A program made the position numbers and the translations under genes. 17,155 nt of DNA, taken from the NCBI GenBank assembly GCA_004559845.1, contig SFWW01000015.1:1-17155 (forward strand), read 5' to 3'. Positions 1-7,734 of the stretch are shown here, piece after piece. The stretch is from a bacterium. GTDB taxonomy: Bacteria > Bacteroidota > Bacteroidia > Bacteroidales > Muribaculaceae. The notes beneath the pieces are model-generated. The model was not told where the DNA came from. It ran no database searches and saw only the letters and a list, made by a program, of their open reading frames with translations. Positions within the stretch are counted from its first letter, which is position 1. Each line of letters begins with the position of its first letter.

Positions 1-1278
1 TTCTTCTATCCCGGTGTGACTGCCAGCTGGATTTTCTCCGAAAACTTTACTCCCGAATTGAAACAAGTGATCGACTTCGGTAAGTTCCGCGCTTCTTGGG
101 GTAAAACCGGTAACGATGCAGCTGTGTATATGACCAACTCCGTGTATGGTCAAGCCGTGTCGTCATCCACCGGTTGGGGTGAATCGGCATTCCCCTTCAC
201 CAAAGTGGGTATTGATGCCTACACCGCCGGCAACATTCTCGGTAGTGCAAACCTCAGCCCTGAAATGTCGACTGAATTTGAATTCGGTTTGAATATGGCA
301 TTCTTGAAGAACCGAGTATCGTTCGACGCTACTTACTACAACCGTAATTCCGATAAGCAAATCACCACCTTGAGCATGGATCCCGCTACCGGTTTCACTG
401 CACAAAATGTGAACTTGGGTAAGATTCGCAACCATGGTTTCGAAGTTGCACTCTCTGTGGTGCCTGTTCGCTTGCGCGACTTCACTTGGACCGTGAATGT
501 GAACTGGACCAAGAACTGGAACAAAGTGCTTGAATTGCCCGACGAACTCGGCGACGAAGTGGCTATCTACGGCTTCACCGGCGGTACCGGCCTCTACGCT
601 ATCGAAGGTAAAGAAATCGGTGTGTTTAAAGCCTACAAAGCACTCCGCGACGATCAAGGCCGCATCATCGTGAACAGCAACGGTATTCCTCAAAACACTG
701 CCGAATTGGAAGAATGTGGCTCAATGAACAACCTCTATCAAATGGGCGTGGGCACCACTCTCTCTTATAAGGGCGTGAGCTTGGCAGTGGACTTCGATAT
801 CCGCAAAGGTGGTGTGTTCTACTCCAGAACCAAAAACATTGCCTACTTCACCGGTAATGCAATCCAAACTGCTTACAACGACCGCAACCCCTTCATCATT
901 CCTAACTCTGTGAAGGTGGCAGAAGATGGCTCTTTGGTGGAAAATGATATTCCTATCACTCCCACCCAACTCTACAACTACTGGAACAACGGTGCGTGCG
1001 ACATGGGCGCAAGCGACCTTCTCGACAAATCGTACGTGAAGCTCCGCTCCGTGATTCTCCGTTGGGATCTCCCGAGAAAATGGCTTGCCAAAACGTTCCT
1101 CACCGGTGCAAGTGTTTCCTTCTTCGGCAACAACTTGTTTGTGTGGACTCCTTCAAGCAACACATTCGTAGATCCTGAAGCCTCCACATTCGGCAACGAC
1201 TTGGAAGGTAACTTCGGTGAATACAGCGCTACTCCAAGTTCTCGCAAGTTTGGTTTCAACGTTCAACTTAAATTCTAA
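1..1278 (+). CDS. susC: SusC/RagA-family TonB-dependent outer-membrane transporter, C-terminal part
   Basis: This is the last 425 codons of a SusC-type TonB-dependent transporter. The frame is open from base 1, so the start, plug domain and TonB box lie outside the window. What is seen is beta-barrel sequence with alternating aromatic strands, the family-typical segment FFYPGVTASWIFSENF at the very start, the FRASWGKTGND motif, and a C-terminus ending in an aromatic strand (SSRKFGFNVQLKF) as expected for BAM recognition. In this family the barrel imports glycans or peptides across the outer membrane with a SusD lid. susD follows after 20 bp on the same strand, so the pair is an operon. Family assignment is secure; substrate cannot be read from the barrel. 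See the downstream lipoproteins for why oligopeptides are favoured. Confidence 0.95.
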   Translation, partial: FFYPGVTASWIFSENFTPELKQVIDFGKFRASWGKTGNDAAVYMTNSVYGQAVSSSTGWGESAFPFTKVGIDAYTAGNILGSANLSPEMSTEFEFGLNMAFLKNRVSFDATYYNRNSDKQITTLSMDPATGFTAQNVNLGKIRNHGFEVALSVVPVRLRDFTWTVNVNWTKNWNKVLELPDELGDEVAIYGFTGGTGLYAIEGKEIGVFKAYKALRDDQGRIIVNSNGIPQNTAELEECGSMNNLYQMGVGTTLSYKGVSLAVDFDIRKGGVFYSRTKNIAYFTGNAIQTAYNDRNPFIIPNSVKVAEDGSLVENDIPITPTQLYNYWNNGACDMGASDLLDKSYVKLRSVILRWDLPRKWLAKTFLTGASVSFFGNNLFVWTPSSNTFVDPEASTFGNDLEGNFGEYSATPSSRKFGFNVQLKF

Positions 1279-1298
1279 AAAGGGAGGACATTACAATT

Positions 1299-2774
1299 AT
1301 GAAAAAGATATTATATTCGGCCTTTGCCGGCCTTCTCACCTTGAGCAGCTGTAGTTTGGACATCAACGACGATCCCAACTATCCTTCAAGCGACAATATT
1401 ACCCCTTCACTGCAATTTCCTGCGGCAATCAATAGTGTTGCCGATGCAGTAGGCTCCCAATTGTTTATCTATGGTGGCTTCTTCTCTCAATACTTTGAGC
1501 AAATGCCGGAAGCCAACCAATATAACGACATTGCAGAGCTCAACCTCGATGAATCGAAAGATTTGTTTACCCGCCCCTATCGCTATTTGTATGCCGGTGC
1601 ACTGCAAGACTTGAAAGACATCACTACCAAAACCGACAACCCTGCCGACCTGTTTGCAGTGGCTGTGATTCGTGCGCAAGCATTCCAATTGCTCGTGGAC
1701 AACACCAGCGAAACTCCTTACACCGAAGCATTGCAAGGCAATGCCAACCCTAACCCCGTGTACGACGATGGTAAGGTGGTGTTTGAAGGCATCCTTAAAG
1801 AGCTCGACGATGCTGAAGCCGCTCTCGATGGTAGTGTGATGGAAATGTCGGACCCCTTGTTTGATAAGAGTGTGAGCCAATGGAAAGGCTATGCCAATGC
1901 CCTCCGCTTGCGCATCTACATGAAATTGATTGATGGTGGCGTGAATGTGGCTGACTACACCGCAAAGGCTAAAGCCCTGGTGGCAGCCGGCGAATTTTTC
2001 ACCGGCGACGTGAAGTGGGATGTGTATTCTCCGGTGGAAGGACAGTTCAACCCCTTCTATGACACCAAATTCCAATTGAATGCCAACAACTTCTGCGCTG
2101 CATATCCCATTGCCGCTTATATGAACGAAACTGCTGACCCGCGCATTGGCTACGCTATGGCTCGCCGCACTTCCGACAACACCTATGCAGGTCAATTGCC
2201 CGGTGCAAAGCAAGGCAACATCTATGATGCAGCTTCTCACAAAAACAACTCCGTGAGCGCTATCAATGTGGAAATGACCAAAGATGCACCCATCTACTTG
2301 TTCACTCAAAGCGAAGTGCAATTCCTCATCGCTGAAGTGGAATATCGCTTCAACAACAATGCCGCCGCAGCCAAGAGCGCTTACGAAGCAGCCGTGCAAG
2401 CCGACTTCGCCAGCCGTGGTGTGGCAGGTGCAAGCGATTTCCTTGCAGCAGCAGGTAGCTGGGACAGTGCTTCCAACAAGCTCCACCTCCTCTATATGCA
2501 AAAATGGGTAGCCTTCTTTATGCGCAACCACATGGAAGCATGGTCGGAGATTCGTCGCAACGATGTGCCCGCTTTGTCGCCTTACTCTGCAGCACAAATC
2601 AACTCTGCTCCTGAGTCCTACACTCCGGGCGACTTGATTGCTCCCGATGTGAACTACTATGGCAAAGGCAATATCGCCATGCGCGTGCCCTACTCCAGCG
2701 CTTCTCGCAGTTATAACAAAAACACCCCATCTGCAAAGCAAGTGTCAGACAAGGTGTTCTGGGATGTTAAATAA
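1299..2774 (+). CDS. susD: SusD/RagB-like outer-membrane lipoprotein (SusD-like_2 type)
   Basis: A 491-residue surface lipoprotein that acts as the lid of the SusC barrel and binds substrate. The N-terminus is a lipoprotein signal (MKKILYSAFAGLLTLSSC, lipidated Cys18) followed by the acidic SLDINDDPN stretch typical of SusD-like_2 members and of surface-export signals. Helical TPR-like segments follow, with conserved blocks such as QWKGYANALRLRIYMKL (about residues 198-214), a DPRIGY block near residues 280-285, FLIAEVEYR (about 340-348) and a MQKWVAFFMRNHMEAWSEIRR block (about 400-420), all characteristic of the family. Length is normal. The ATG is preceded by AGGGAGG at 1281-1287, a Shine-Dalgarno-like sequence that is unusual for Bacteroidetes. 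It is translated just after susC. Confidence 0.95.
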   Translation: MKKILYSAFAGLLTLSSCSLDINDDPNYPSSDNITPSLQFPAAINSVADAVGSQLFIYGGFFSQYFEQMPEANQYNDIAELNLDESKDLFTRPYRYLYAGALQDLKDITTKTDNPADLFAVAVIRAQAFQLLVDNTSETPYTEALQGNANPNPVYDDGKVVFEGILKELDDAEAALDGSVMEMSDPLFDKSVSQWKGYANALRLRIYMKLIDGGVNVADYTAKAKALVAAGEFFTGDVKWDVYSPVEGQFNPFYDTKFQLNANNFCAAYPIAAYMNETADPRIGYAMARRTSDNTYAGQLPGAKQGNIYDAASHKNNSVSAINVEMTKDAPIYLFTQSEVQFLIAEVEYRFNNNAAAAKSAYEAAVQADFASRGVAGASDFLAAAGSWDSASNKLHLLYMQKWVAFFMRNHMEAWSEIRRNDVPALSPYSAAQINSAPESYTPGDLIAPDVNYYGKGNIAMRVPYSSASRSYNKNTPSAKQVSDKVFWDVK

Positions 2775-2793
2775 TTAAATACAGCAGTCAATT

Positions 2794-3519
2794 ATGAAAA
2801 AATCATTATTATATAGCTTGATGGCAGTATTGTCGGTTGGTGCGTTCACCTCTTGTAACGACGATGAAGACCAATTCACCGACACCAGAGTCACCCACTA
2901 TGCCATCATTGAATTGCTCGGCGACGAAGAAGTGGTGCTTCAAGCCGGCGAAGATTGGACCGATCCGGGTGTGAAAGCCACCATTGGCGACCAAGATGTG
3001 ACCGACCGCGTGGTGGTTACCGGTCATGCCGATGCCAATGAAGGCGGTATCAACTCGCTCACCTACACCGTAACCAACGACGACGGTTTCTCGGCTTCTG
3101 CCTACCGCACCGTGTATGTGTACGACAAAAACAATTTCCAATCAGCCTACGATGCTGCTTCCAAATACGGAACTCGTGCCTATAGCGGTAATCCTGTGAG
3201 CATCGTGAAAGTGAAAGGCAATGTGTACCACATTTCCGACGCATTGGGCGGCTTCTACGCCTTCGGACGCTATCCTTCATATCTGGGTGCCGATTGGTAT
3301 TGGGCCGACGGATATCTGCTGGGCGCAACCTACCCCTTCTCGTTGGGCGCTTTCATTCGCCTGAATGATGACAACACTGTAGAGGTGCTGCAATACGACG
3401 ACTGGTACTTTGGAACTGACCTGCCTGAGCAACTCTCCGGCTCCTACGATCCCGCCACCGGAACTATCTCGCTCGAATACGACTTCGGCGCACCATTCTC
3501 TGTTACATTAACCAAATAA
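2794..3519 (+). CDS. BT_2262-like surface lipoprotein with N-terminal Ig-like (DUF5011/DUF5012-type) domain
   Basis: A 241-residue predicted lipoprotein: signal peptide with lipobox AFTSC (Cys21), then an acidic NDDED export-like signal. Residues about 40-110 resemble the DUF5011-type immunoglobulin-like domain (GEDWTDPGVKATI, then a SLTYTVTNDDG strand). The C-terminal half is a second, beta-rich domain with many Tyr/Trp/Asp residues (for example GADWYWADGY and LQYDDWYFGTDLP), like the accessory lipoproteins encoded after SusC/SusD genes such as B. thetaiotaomicron BT_2262. It starts 19 bp after susD and precedes a second accessory lipoprotein by 17 bp, so it should be cotranscribed. Likely role is an accessory substrate-binding subunit at the cell surface. 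The Ig-like part is recognised with good confidence, the BT_2262-like C-terminus from memory of the family. Confidence 0.8.
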   Translation: MKKSLLYSLMAVLSVGAFTSCNDDEDQFTDTRVTHYAIIELLGDEEVVLQAGEDWTDPGVKATIGDQDVTDRVVVTGHADANEGGINSLTYTVTNDDGFSASAYRTVYVYDKNNFQSAYDAASKYGTRAYSGNPVSIVKVKGNVYHISDALGGFYAFGRYPSYLGADWYWADGYLLGATYPFSLGAFIRLNDDNTVEVLQYDDWYFGTDLPEQLSGSYDPATGTISLEYDFGAPFSVTLTK

Positions 3520-3536
3520 TATAACCAACGGTAATT

Positions 3537-4052
3537 ATGAAAAAATTTATTTATATTCTCGCACTCAGTTTCATGGCTTCCTTCTCGCTCACTTCGTGCG
3601 ACCCGGAAACCAATGAAGAACCCGGAGGTACCGCCGTTGAAAAAATGGCTGGATACTGGGATGTGAACGTGTATGGTGTGACCGATGCAGGTGAACCGGT
3701 AATTGATTTCGGTCCAGCCACCATCTACACCTACAACACCGTGGACAACAGTTCCACAAAAATGTGGCTCGATGACCAAGAATCTTTCTGGGCTTTCAAA
3801 TTTAAAGTGGACGTAAACTATCCGCAACGCACTTTCTCCTGCCCCGCCACCGACTACGATGCAGCCGGAACCGGCACTGCTGTGGTGACCGATGGTAAGG
3901 TGCTTGAAGGAAAAGCTATCAACCTCCACGGACAGCCCAACGATAGTATTGTGTTCTACGTTGACTTTAGCGACGGCACCGAATACTATCAAGCCTACGG
4001 TTTCTCCAAATTCATGTTCACCGGCCAACGCCACAGCGGCTTCTATGAATAA
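3537..4052 (+). CDS. Lipoprotein of the 'lipid-binding putative hydrolase' family (PF12888-like, BT_2261-like)
   Basis: A 171-residue lipoprotein with signal peptide MKKFIYILALSFMASFSLTSC (Cys21 lipidated, DPETNEE after it). The mature part is a small lipocalin-like beta-barrel: the pattern MAGYWDVNVYGV (about residues 37-48), TYNTVDNSSTKMWLDD (about 63-78), FWAFKFKVDV, a DGKVLEGKA strand and DSIVFYVDFSDG is what I associate with PF12888. Despite the family name, no hydrolase residues are evident. It is the last gene of the operon and is followed 52 bp later by a strong hairpin. Proteins of this kind sit beside SusC/SusD in the BT2261-BT2264 importer, where they form part of the outer-membrane complex. 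Family assignment is fairly firm; its job here is inferred from context. Confidence 0.82.
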   Translation: MKKFIYILALSFMASFSLTSCDPETNEEPGGTAVEKMAGYWDVNVYGVTDAGEPVIDFGPATIYTYNTVDNSSTKMWLDDQESFWAFKFKVDVNYPQRTFSCPATDYDAAGTGTAVVTDGKVLEGKAINLHGQPNDSIVFYVDFSDGTEYYQAYGFSKFMFTGQRHSGFYE

Positions 4053-4104
4053 TACCGAATGTTAATGCCCGTGAGGGTTACCTCATAAGCACTATTATTT
4101 CCCA

Positions 4105-4138
4105 AACGAGGGTGAGATACTCCAATCTCACCCTCGTT
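4105..4138. terminator. Strong hairpin between convergent genes, probable bidirectional terminator
   Basis: A perfect 14-bp stem (AACGAGGGTGAGAT paired with its complement) closes a 6-nt loop. It lies 52 bp after the last lipoprotein gene (+) and about 95 bp past the stop of the convergent ATPase gene (-). Neither side has a clear U-tract, so this is a hairpin-type transcript end rather than a classical Rho-independent terminator. Confidence 0.65.
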
Positions 4139-4184
4139 GTAGTTAGTGCCGACCACAAACCACCATCCCCCGCCAAAATAAACG

Positions 4185-4261
4185 CATCCCCATAGGGGCG
4201 AATGTTTGGCTTAGGTTATATTTTTGGAATGCTTTAATCCTTTAAGCAGCCTATGGGGATG
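4185..4261. repeat. 12-bp inverted repeat spanning the ATPase stop codon
   Basis: CATCCCCATAGG at 4185-4196 has its exact complement at 4250-4261, with a 53-bp AT-rich spacer. The right arm encodes the last codons of the ATPase gene and the left arm lies 3' of its stop. It could fold at the 3' end of that mRNA or mark the edge of an old insertion. Its function is unknown. Confidence 0.45.
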
Positions 4262-5508
4262 ACATATACCCCATCTTTTCTTTGATAGGCATACTGTCCG
4301 ACACCGATGATAACTGCCATAAATGATGGTGACGGCATTTTATCAGTGTCAATATTCCCGGCAAGTTCTATCATACTGGCTGCACCGGCATTAATATTAT
4401 TTTCTCCTCCCAGTTTTATCTCAAGTAGAGCGTAGCTACCATTTCTTCTGTGAATAACGGTATCACATTCAAGTCCATTGCTGTCTCTGTAATGATAAAG
4501 CCTACCATCCAAGGCTTCTGCATACACGCGCAAATCTCGCACGGCCATGTCCTCAAAGAAAAGTCCAAATGTGTCTAAGTCATTCATCAGGTCTTTTGGA
4601 CCAAGCCCCAATGCGGCAGTCCCAATGCTCGGATCAACGAAATGGCGTGTGTCGCTTGTCCTGATGGCCGCTTTACTCCGCAGATTAGGATTCCATGCGG
4701 CAAGGTCTTCAATTACAAACAGCTTCTTCAAGGCTTTGATGTAATCGGCCACAGTGTCTTCATCCAACGTGCTTGCATCATTGATAAGCATGTCTTTACG
4801 AATAGTGCCATAAGAAACTTGCTGAGAGATATTCCTTGCATACGAACGAAGGAGTAACCTTGCACGTTCAGGACTTCTTTTTACCTTATCCACGCGTTGT
4901 ATGTCTCGTGTGGTCACAGAGTCCACATAGTCGAATGCCTGATCAAGGGCAATGTCCTTGGAAATCAATGTTGCCCATGGCCATCCACCTCGGCAGGTAA
5001 GGTAGGCAATGTCATCAATATTAAGAGCACATTGTTGAATTTCCGGCGTTTTGCCATCGAATAAATCCCTCAGACTAATCGTGCCCGACGATTCACCCGA
5101 TTCATACAAACTCATGGGACGCATCATGATATGTGCGAATCGCCCGGTTCCACTATGAATTGTTTCATTAGCATCAGGAAGTACAGAAGAGCCGGTAAGG
5201 ATAAATTGAGAAGGCTCCCCTCGCTTGTCCACTTCACTACGAATGGAATCCCAAATGGGAGGTAGCGCCTGCCATTCGTCAATCAATCGAGGAGTCTTTC
5301 CTTCCAAAAGAAACTTGGGGCTTATCTCTATCATTTCTGTGATTTGTTTCAGCACCGATGCATCCCCTAAGTCAAGTACACTTTTGGCCAATTGTTTTGC
5401 CGTTGTTGTCTTGCCACACCACTTGGGCCCTTCAATGAGAACGGCGCCTTTACCGAGAACCTTACGTGCAAGAAGTCTGTCTGCTATTCGTTGTTTGTAC
5501 TTCACCAT
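4234..5508 (-). CDS. AAA ATPase with C-terminal DUF4143 domain
   Basis: A 424-residue protein of the large Bacteroidales AAA_14/DUF4143 group, whose cellular role is unsettled (often suspected of links to defence or mobile DNA). I start it at the ATG at 5508 because MVKYKQRIADRLL is the usual beginning of the family and lies just after a promoter; an in-frame open extension to 5670 runs through tandem repeats and is not protein-like. Walker A is GPKWCGKTT (residues 27-35), Walker B is RLIDEWQ (74-80) and a sensor-type FILTGSS lies at 102-108. The C-terminal part (from about residue 200) carries the DUF4143 signature, with a PD-(D/E)XK-like ALLEIKLGG segment near residue 375. It is intact and monocistronic, and converges on the SusCD operon. 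Family is certain, function unknown. Confidence 0.93.
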   Translation of the reverse strand: MVKYKQRIADRLLARKVLGKGAVLIEGPKWCGKTTTAKQLAKSVLDLGDASVLKQITEMIEISPKFLLEGKTPRLIDEWQALPPIWDSIRSEVDKRGEPSQFILTGSSVLPDANETIHSGTGRFAHIMMRPMSLYESGESSGTISLRDLFDGKTPEIQQCALNIDDIAYLTCRGGWPWATLISKDIALDQAFDYVDSVTTRDIQRVDKVKRSPERARLLLRSYARNISQQVSYGTIRKDMLINDASTLDEDTVADYIKALKKLFVIEDLAAWNPNLRSKAAIRTSDTRHFVDPSIGTAALGLGPKDLMNDLDTFGLFFEDMAVRDLRVYAEALDGRLYHYRDSNGLECDTVIHRRNGSYALLEIKLGGENNINAGAASMIELAGNIDTDKMPSPSFMAVIIGVGQYAYQRKDGVYVIPIGCLKD

Positions 5509-5527
5509 TATATTACTGTTTAGACTG

Positions 5528-5560
5528 CAAAGATACATCATTTTATAGCAAACCACCAAA
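5528..5560 (-). promoter_or_regulatory. Bacteroidetes-type promoter for the DUF4143 ATPase
   Basis: On the minus strand TTTG (5560-5557) is followed after 21 bp by TATCTTTG (5535-5528), matching the TTTG / TAnnTTTG promoter of the Bacteroidetes primary sigma factor. Transcription should begin about 5520, giving a leader of roughly 12 nt before the ATG at 5508. That fits the short start chosen for the gene. Confidence 0.75.
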
Positions 5561-5574
5561 GAAAATTTAAATTT

Positions 5575-5666
5575 TTCGGTGATTTGTGGCGGTTTTGTTC
5601 GGTGATTTGAGGTGGTTTTGTTCGGTGATTTGAGGCGGTTTTGTTCGGTGATTTGAGACGGTTTTC
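5575..5666. repeat. Four tandem 23-bp repeats upstream of the ATPase promoter
   Basis: Four consecutive copies of a 23-bp unit beginning TTCGGTGATTTG and ending CGGTTTT(G/C). They differ only at a few positions (T/A at unit position 13, C/T and G/A changes near 15-16, and the final base). The array ends 14 bp from the -33 element of the ATPase promoter and lies between two divergent promoters. A 23-bp period is about two helical turns and is not a multiple of three, which argues for a protein-binding array rather than coding sequence. Confidence 0.9.
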
Positions 5667-5760
5667 TCAATTATGTAGAGCGAAAGCTGCTCTTTGGTGG
5701 CGATTGCAAAGGGACTTTTTCAGTGCCCCTACCACAATATTGCATTTTTTTTTGGATTAA

Positions 5761-5792
5761 TTTGTACAATTCGGGGTGTTTGTTTATCTTTG
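5761..5792 (+). promoter_or_regulatory. Bacteroidetes-type promoter for the DUF805 gene
   Basis: TTTG at 5761-5764, a 20-bp spacer, and TATCTTTG at 5785-5792 match the Bacteroidetes consensus exactly. Transcription should start near 5798, leaving a leader of about 130 nt before the DUF805 start at 5932. That leader contains a complete 18-codon ORF (5795-5851, MMKETC...YSS then stop) whose second ATG would sit at or near the 5' end of the RNA. Confidence 0.75.
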
Positions 5793-5931
5793 CGATGATG
5801 AAAGAAACTTGTATAGAAAATGATAGAATTTATATGAATTATTCGTCGTGAAAAATTTATTATGGTCTGCTTTTTCCCATCCGGGTTTCTTCTTTAATTT
5901 ATTCATTTATTCATTTTTAATGTTTTAATTT

Positions 5932-6390
5932 ATGAAACCTACTCTTAACTTTTTTGAAGCAATCAAGGTTTGCTTTTCAAAGTATGCCACTTTTAGTGGT
6001 CGTGCTCGTCGCTCGGAATTTTGGTGGTTTTATCTGCTGGGCGTAATTTTGAATATGGCATTTTCCGGCTTGGTGAAATGGAAGATGGCAAAGATTGCTG
6101 CCATTGAAAGTGCTATATATTCCGGCGTAGACATCAATAGTCTGCAGGCACAGGCAGAATCGGCGGATACCATTTTCTATACATGCGCCATTATTTTGTG
6201 CGTGATAGGCTTGATATTGTTTATCCCAATGCTTGCTGCTTGGGTGCGTCGCTTGCACGATGTGGGCAAAAGCGGCCATTTGTTGTGGCTCATTTTGCTG
6301 TGTGGTGTCGGTGGCTTGATTCCGCTCATTATGTGTATCAGCGATGGCCAGCCGGGCGAAAATCAATATGGTCCCAATCCTAAGGAATAA
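5932..6390 (+). CDS. DUF805 family inner-membrane protein
   Basis: A 152-residue membrane protein of the DUF805 (YhaH-like) family. Its N-terminus, residues 1-30, is the conserved amphipathic lead-in (FFEAIKVCFSKYATFSGRARRSEFWWF), followed by hydrophobic segments at about 29-47, 82-108 and 115-133. The family hallmark RRLHDVGKSG is at about 105-114, and the C-terminus ends in the usual GENQYGPNPK. The full domain is present. No enzymatic role is known for DUF805; it is an integral inner-membrane protein. It has its own promoter and a 130-nt leader, and ends about 50 bp before a GC-rich hairpin, so it is probably monocistronic. Confidence 0.93.
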   Translation: MKPTLNFFEAIKVCFSKYATFSGRARRSEFWWFYLLGVILNMAFSGLVKWKMAKIAAIESAIYSGVDINSLQAQAESADTIFYTCAIILCVIGLILFIPMLAAWVRRLHDVGKSGHLLWLILLCGVGGLIPLIMCISDGQPGENQYGPNPKE

Positions 6391-6439
6391 GGGGCAAATG
6401 CCGGCAAGGTGATGAATACTTGCCATTAATGAAAGCATA

Positions 6440-6479
6440 CACACCGCGGTGTCTCAACGATGGAGGTGCCGCGGTTGTG
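6440..6479 (+). terminator. GC-rich hairpin downstream of the DUF805 gene
   Basis: CACACCGCGG pairs with CCGCGGTTGTG (one bulged A), and wobble pairs extend the stem inward to a 7-nt loop. It lies 50 bp after the DUF805 stop. There is no U-tract, so it may be a 3' end stabiliser or a factor-dependent end rather than an intrinsic terminator. Confidence 0.45.
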
Positions 6480-6589
6480 GTTTGATGGAAGGATGTGTTG
6501 CCTCCGCTGATTTGCTACTGAGTCCACTTGCGGAGCGCAAAAAAAGATGGATTTGCGTTTTTAACGCCACTTTTTTTGTGCAAAAGTAT

Positions 6590-6597
6590 TACCTTTG
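6590..6597 (+). promoter_or_regulatory. -7 promoter element upstream of ribonuclease Z
   Basis: TACCTTTG matches the TAnnTTTG -7 element and is followed by a TSS position near 6604, 82 nt before the chosen start. No TTTG was found at the proper distance upstream, so only half of the promoter is supported. The rest of 6480-6589 shows nothing I can name apart from a weak GCGTT/AACGC stem before a T-run at 6571-6577. Confidence 0.45.
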
Positions 6598-6685
6598 TAT
6601 GAGCAAAACCATCCACCTATTCTTTAGACTGTAGGCTTTGGTAAAGTACAAACCCCGATTATTGACTTGCGAAATAGAATTTTTT

Positions 6686-7612
6686 ATGGATAAATTGGAA
6701 TTGAATATCTTGGGATGTGGTTCGGCAAAGCCGTCGTTGCGTCATTTGCCATCGTGTCAGGTGCTCAACGTGCGCGACAATCTGATGATGATAGATTGCG
6801 GCGAGGGCACTCAACTTGAGATGTGCCGCAGGCGGCTGAAATTGTCGCGGTTGACCCACATATTCATTTCGCATTTGCATGGCGACCACTGCTTCGGGCT
6901 GCCGGGATTGCTCTCCACACTGTCGCTTGTGGATAAATCGAGCAGTGTGACGGTGCACATTTTCGAAGATGGTGCCGAGCAATTCCGAAAGATGATGGAC
7001 TACTTTTGCCGCGATAGGTGCTATGAACTCATCTTTGATGTCATCACGCGCGAGCCGCGCTTGGTGTATGACGACGATGCGATAAGCGTGAACACCTTTC
7101 GGCTTTATCATCGCGTGCCGGCGGTAGGCTTCCTGTTTAGGGAAAAGCCCAAAATGCGCCACATTAATCCCGATGCCACACAGCAGTGGAATGTGCCGCA
7201 ATATTTCTACAATAGCCTGCGGCAGGGGATGGATTTCGTAACGGAATCGGGAGTGGTGATACCGAACCGCGAACTCACCACGGATGCCGACCCCGCTATT
7301 AGTTATGCCTACGCTTCCGACACCACTTATAACCCACGCGTGGCTGAGGCAGTGGCAGGGGTGGATTGGCTCTACCACGAGGCGACCTACGGCGACGAGA
7401 GCGCTGAATCGGCGCGAAAGCGCTATCATAGCACGGCACGCGATGCCGCTCGGGTGGCGAAGGAAGCCGGGGTGAAGCAGTTGATATTGGGTCACTATAG
7501 CAGTCGCTATTCCGATTTGTCGCCGCTTCTTACCCAAGCGCAGGAGGTGTTTCCCGCCACGCGCCTTGCCCGCGAAGGCGATTGCATCAACCTCACGAAA
7601 GAAGTGGTTTGA
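6686..7612 (+). CDS. rnz: Ribonuclease Z (tRNA 3' endonuclease)
   Basis: A metallo-beta-lactamase-fold endonuclease of 308 residues that cleaves the 3' trailer from tRNA precursors in the cytoplasm; the length is normal for bacterial RNase Z. I use the ATG at 6686 (MDKLELNILGCGSAKPS), which matches the family start. An upstream in-frame TTG at 6638 adds 16 residues that do not look like RNase Z. Metal ligands are visible: HLHGDH at residues 63-68, His142 in YHRVPAVGF, Asp212 in YASDT, and His270 in LGHYSSRY; HEATY (231-235) is the typical RNase Z motif. No lesion is seen. In many Bacteroidales rnz is a single gene, as here, and trimming tRNAs that lack an encoded CCA is the known role. Confidence 0.96.
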   Translation: MDKLELNILGCGSAKPSLRHLPSCQVLNVRDNLMMIDCGEGTQLEMCRRRLKLSRLTHIFISHLHGDHCFGLPGLLSTLSLVDKSSSVTVHIFEDGAEQFRKMMDYFCRDRCYELIFDVITREPRLVYDDDAISVNTFRLYHRVPAVGFLFREKPKMRHINPDATQQWNVPQYFYNSLRQGMDFVTESGVVIPNRELTTDADPAISYAYASDTTYNPRVAEAVAGVDWLYHEATYGDESAESARKRYHSTARDAARVAKEAGVKQLILGHYSSRYSDLSPLLTQAQEVFPATRLAREGDCINLTKEVV

Positions 7613-7696
7613 AGGCGGTGATTTGGGGCTTTTGGGAGGGTATTGGTCCGGAATTATAAAAAAAAGAGGGAAAATGTAAAAAAAACGGTGGAAATA

Positions 7697-7728
7697 TTTG
7701 CATTTTCGCTATGGCATATTTACCTTTG
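7697..7728 (+). promoter_or_regulatory. Perfect Bacteroidetes promoter without a downstream gene
   Basis: TTTG at 7697-7700, a spacer of exactly 20 bp, and TACCTTTG at 7721-7728 match the consensus in full. Transcription should start near 7735. No protein gene follows on this strand; an intrinsic terminator lies only about 40 bp further on. Confidence 0.75.
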
Positions 7729-7734
7729 CAATAA

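Noticed and set aside
1407..2741. 444-codon open frame antisense to susD
   Set aside because: It is the codon-bias shadow of a well-recognised SusD gene; its translation is rich in His/Cys/Val with no domain, signal or promoter.
5575..5666. CRISPR array
   Set aside because: The 23-bp units are contiguous with no spacers; this is a simple tandem repeat.
5509..5670. 54-codon N-terminal extension of the DUF4143 ATPase
   Set aside because: It is translated from 23-bp tandem repeats and contains the gene's promoter; family members begin at MVKYK.
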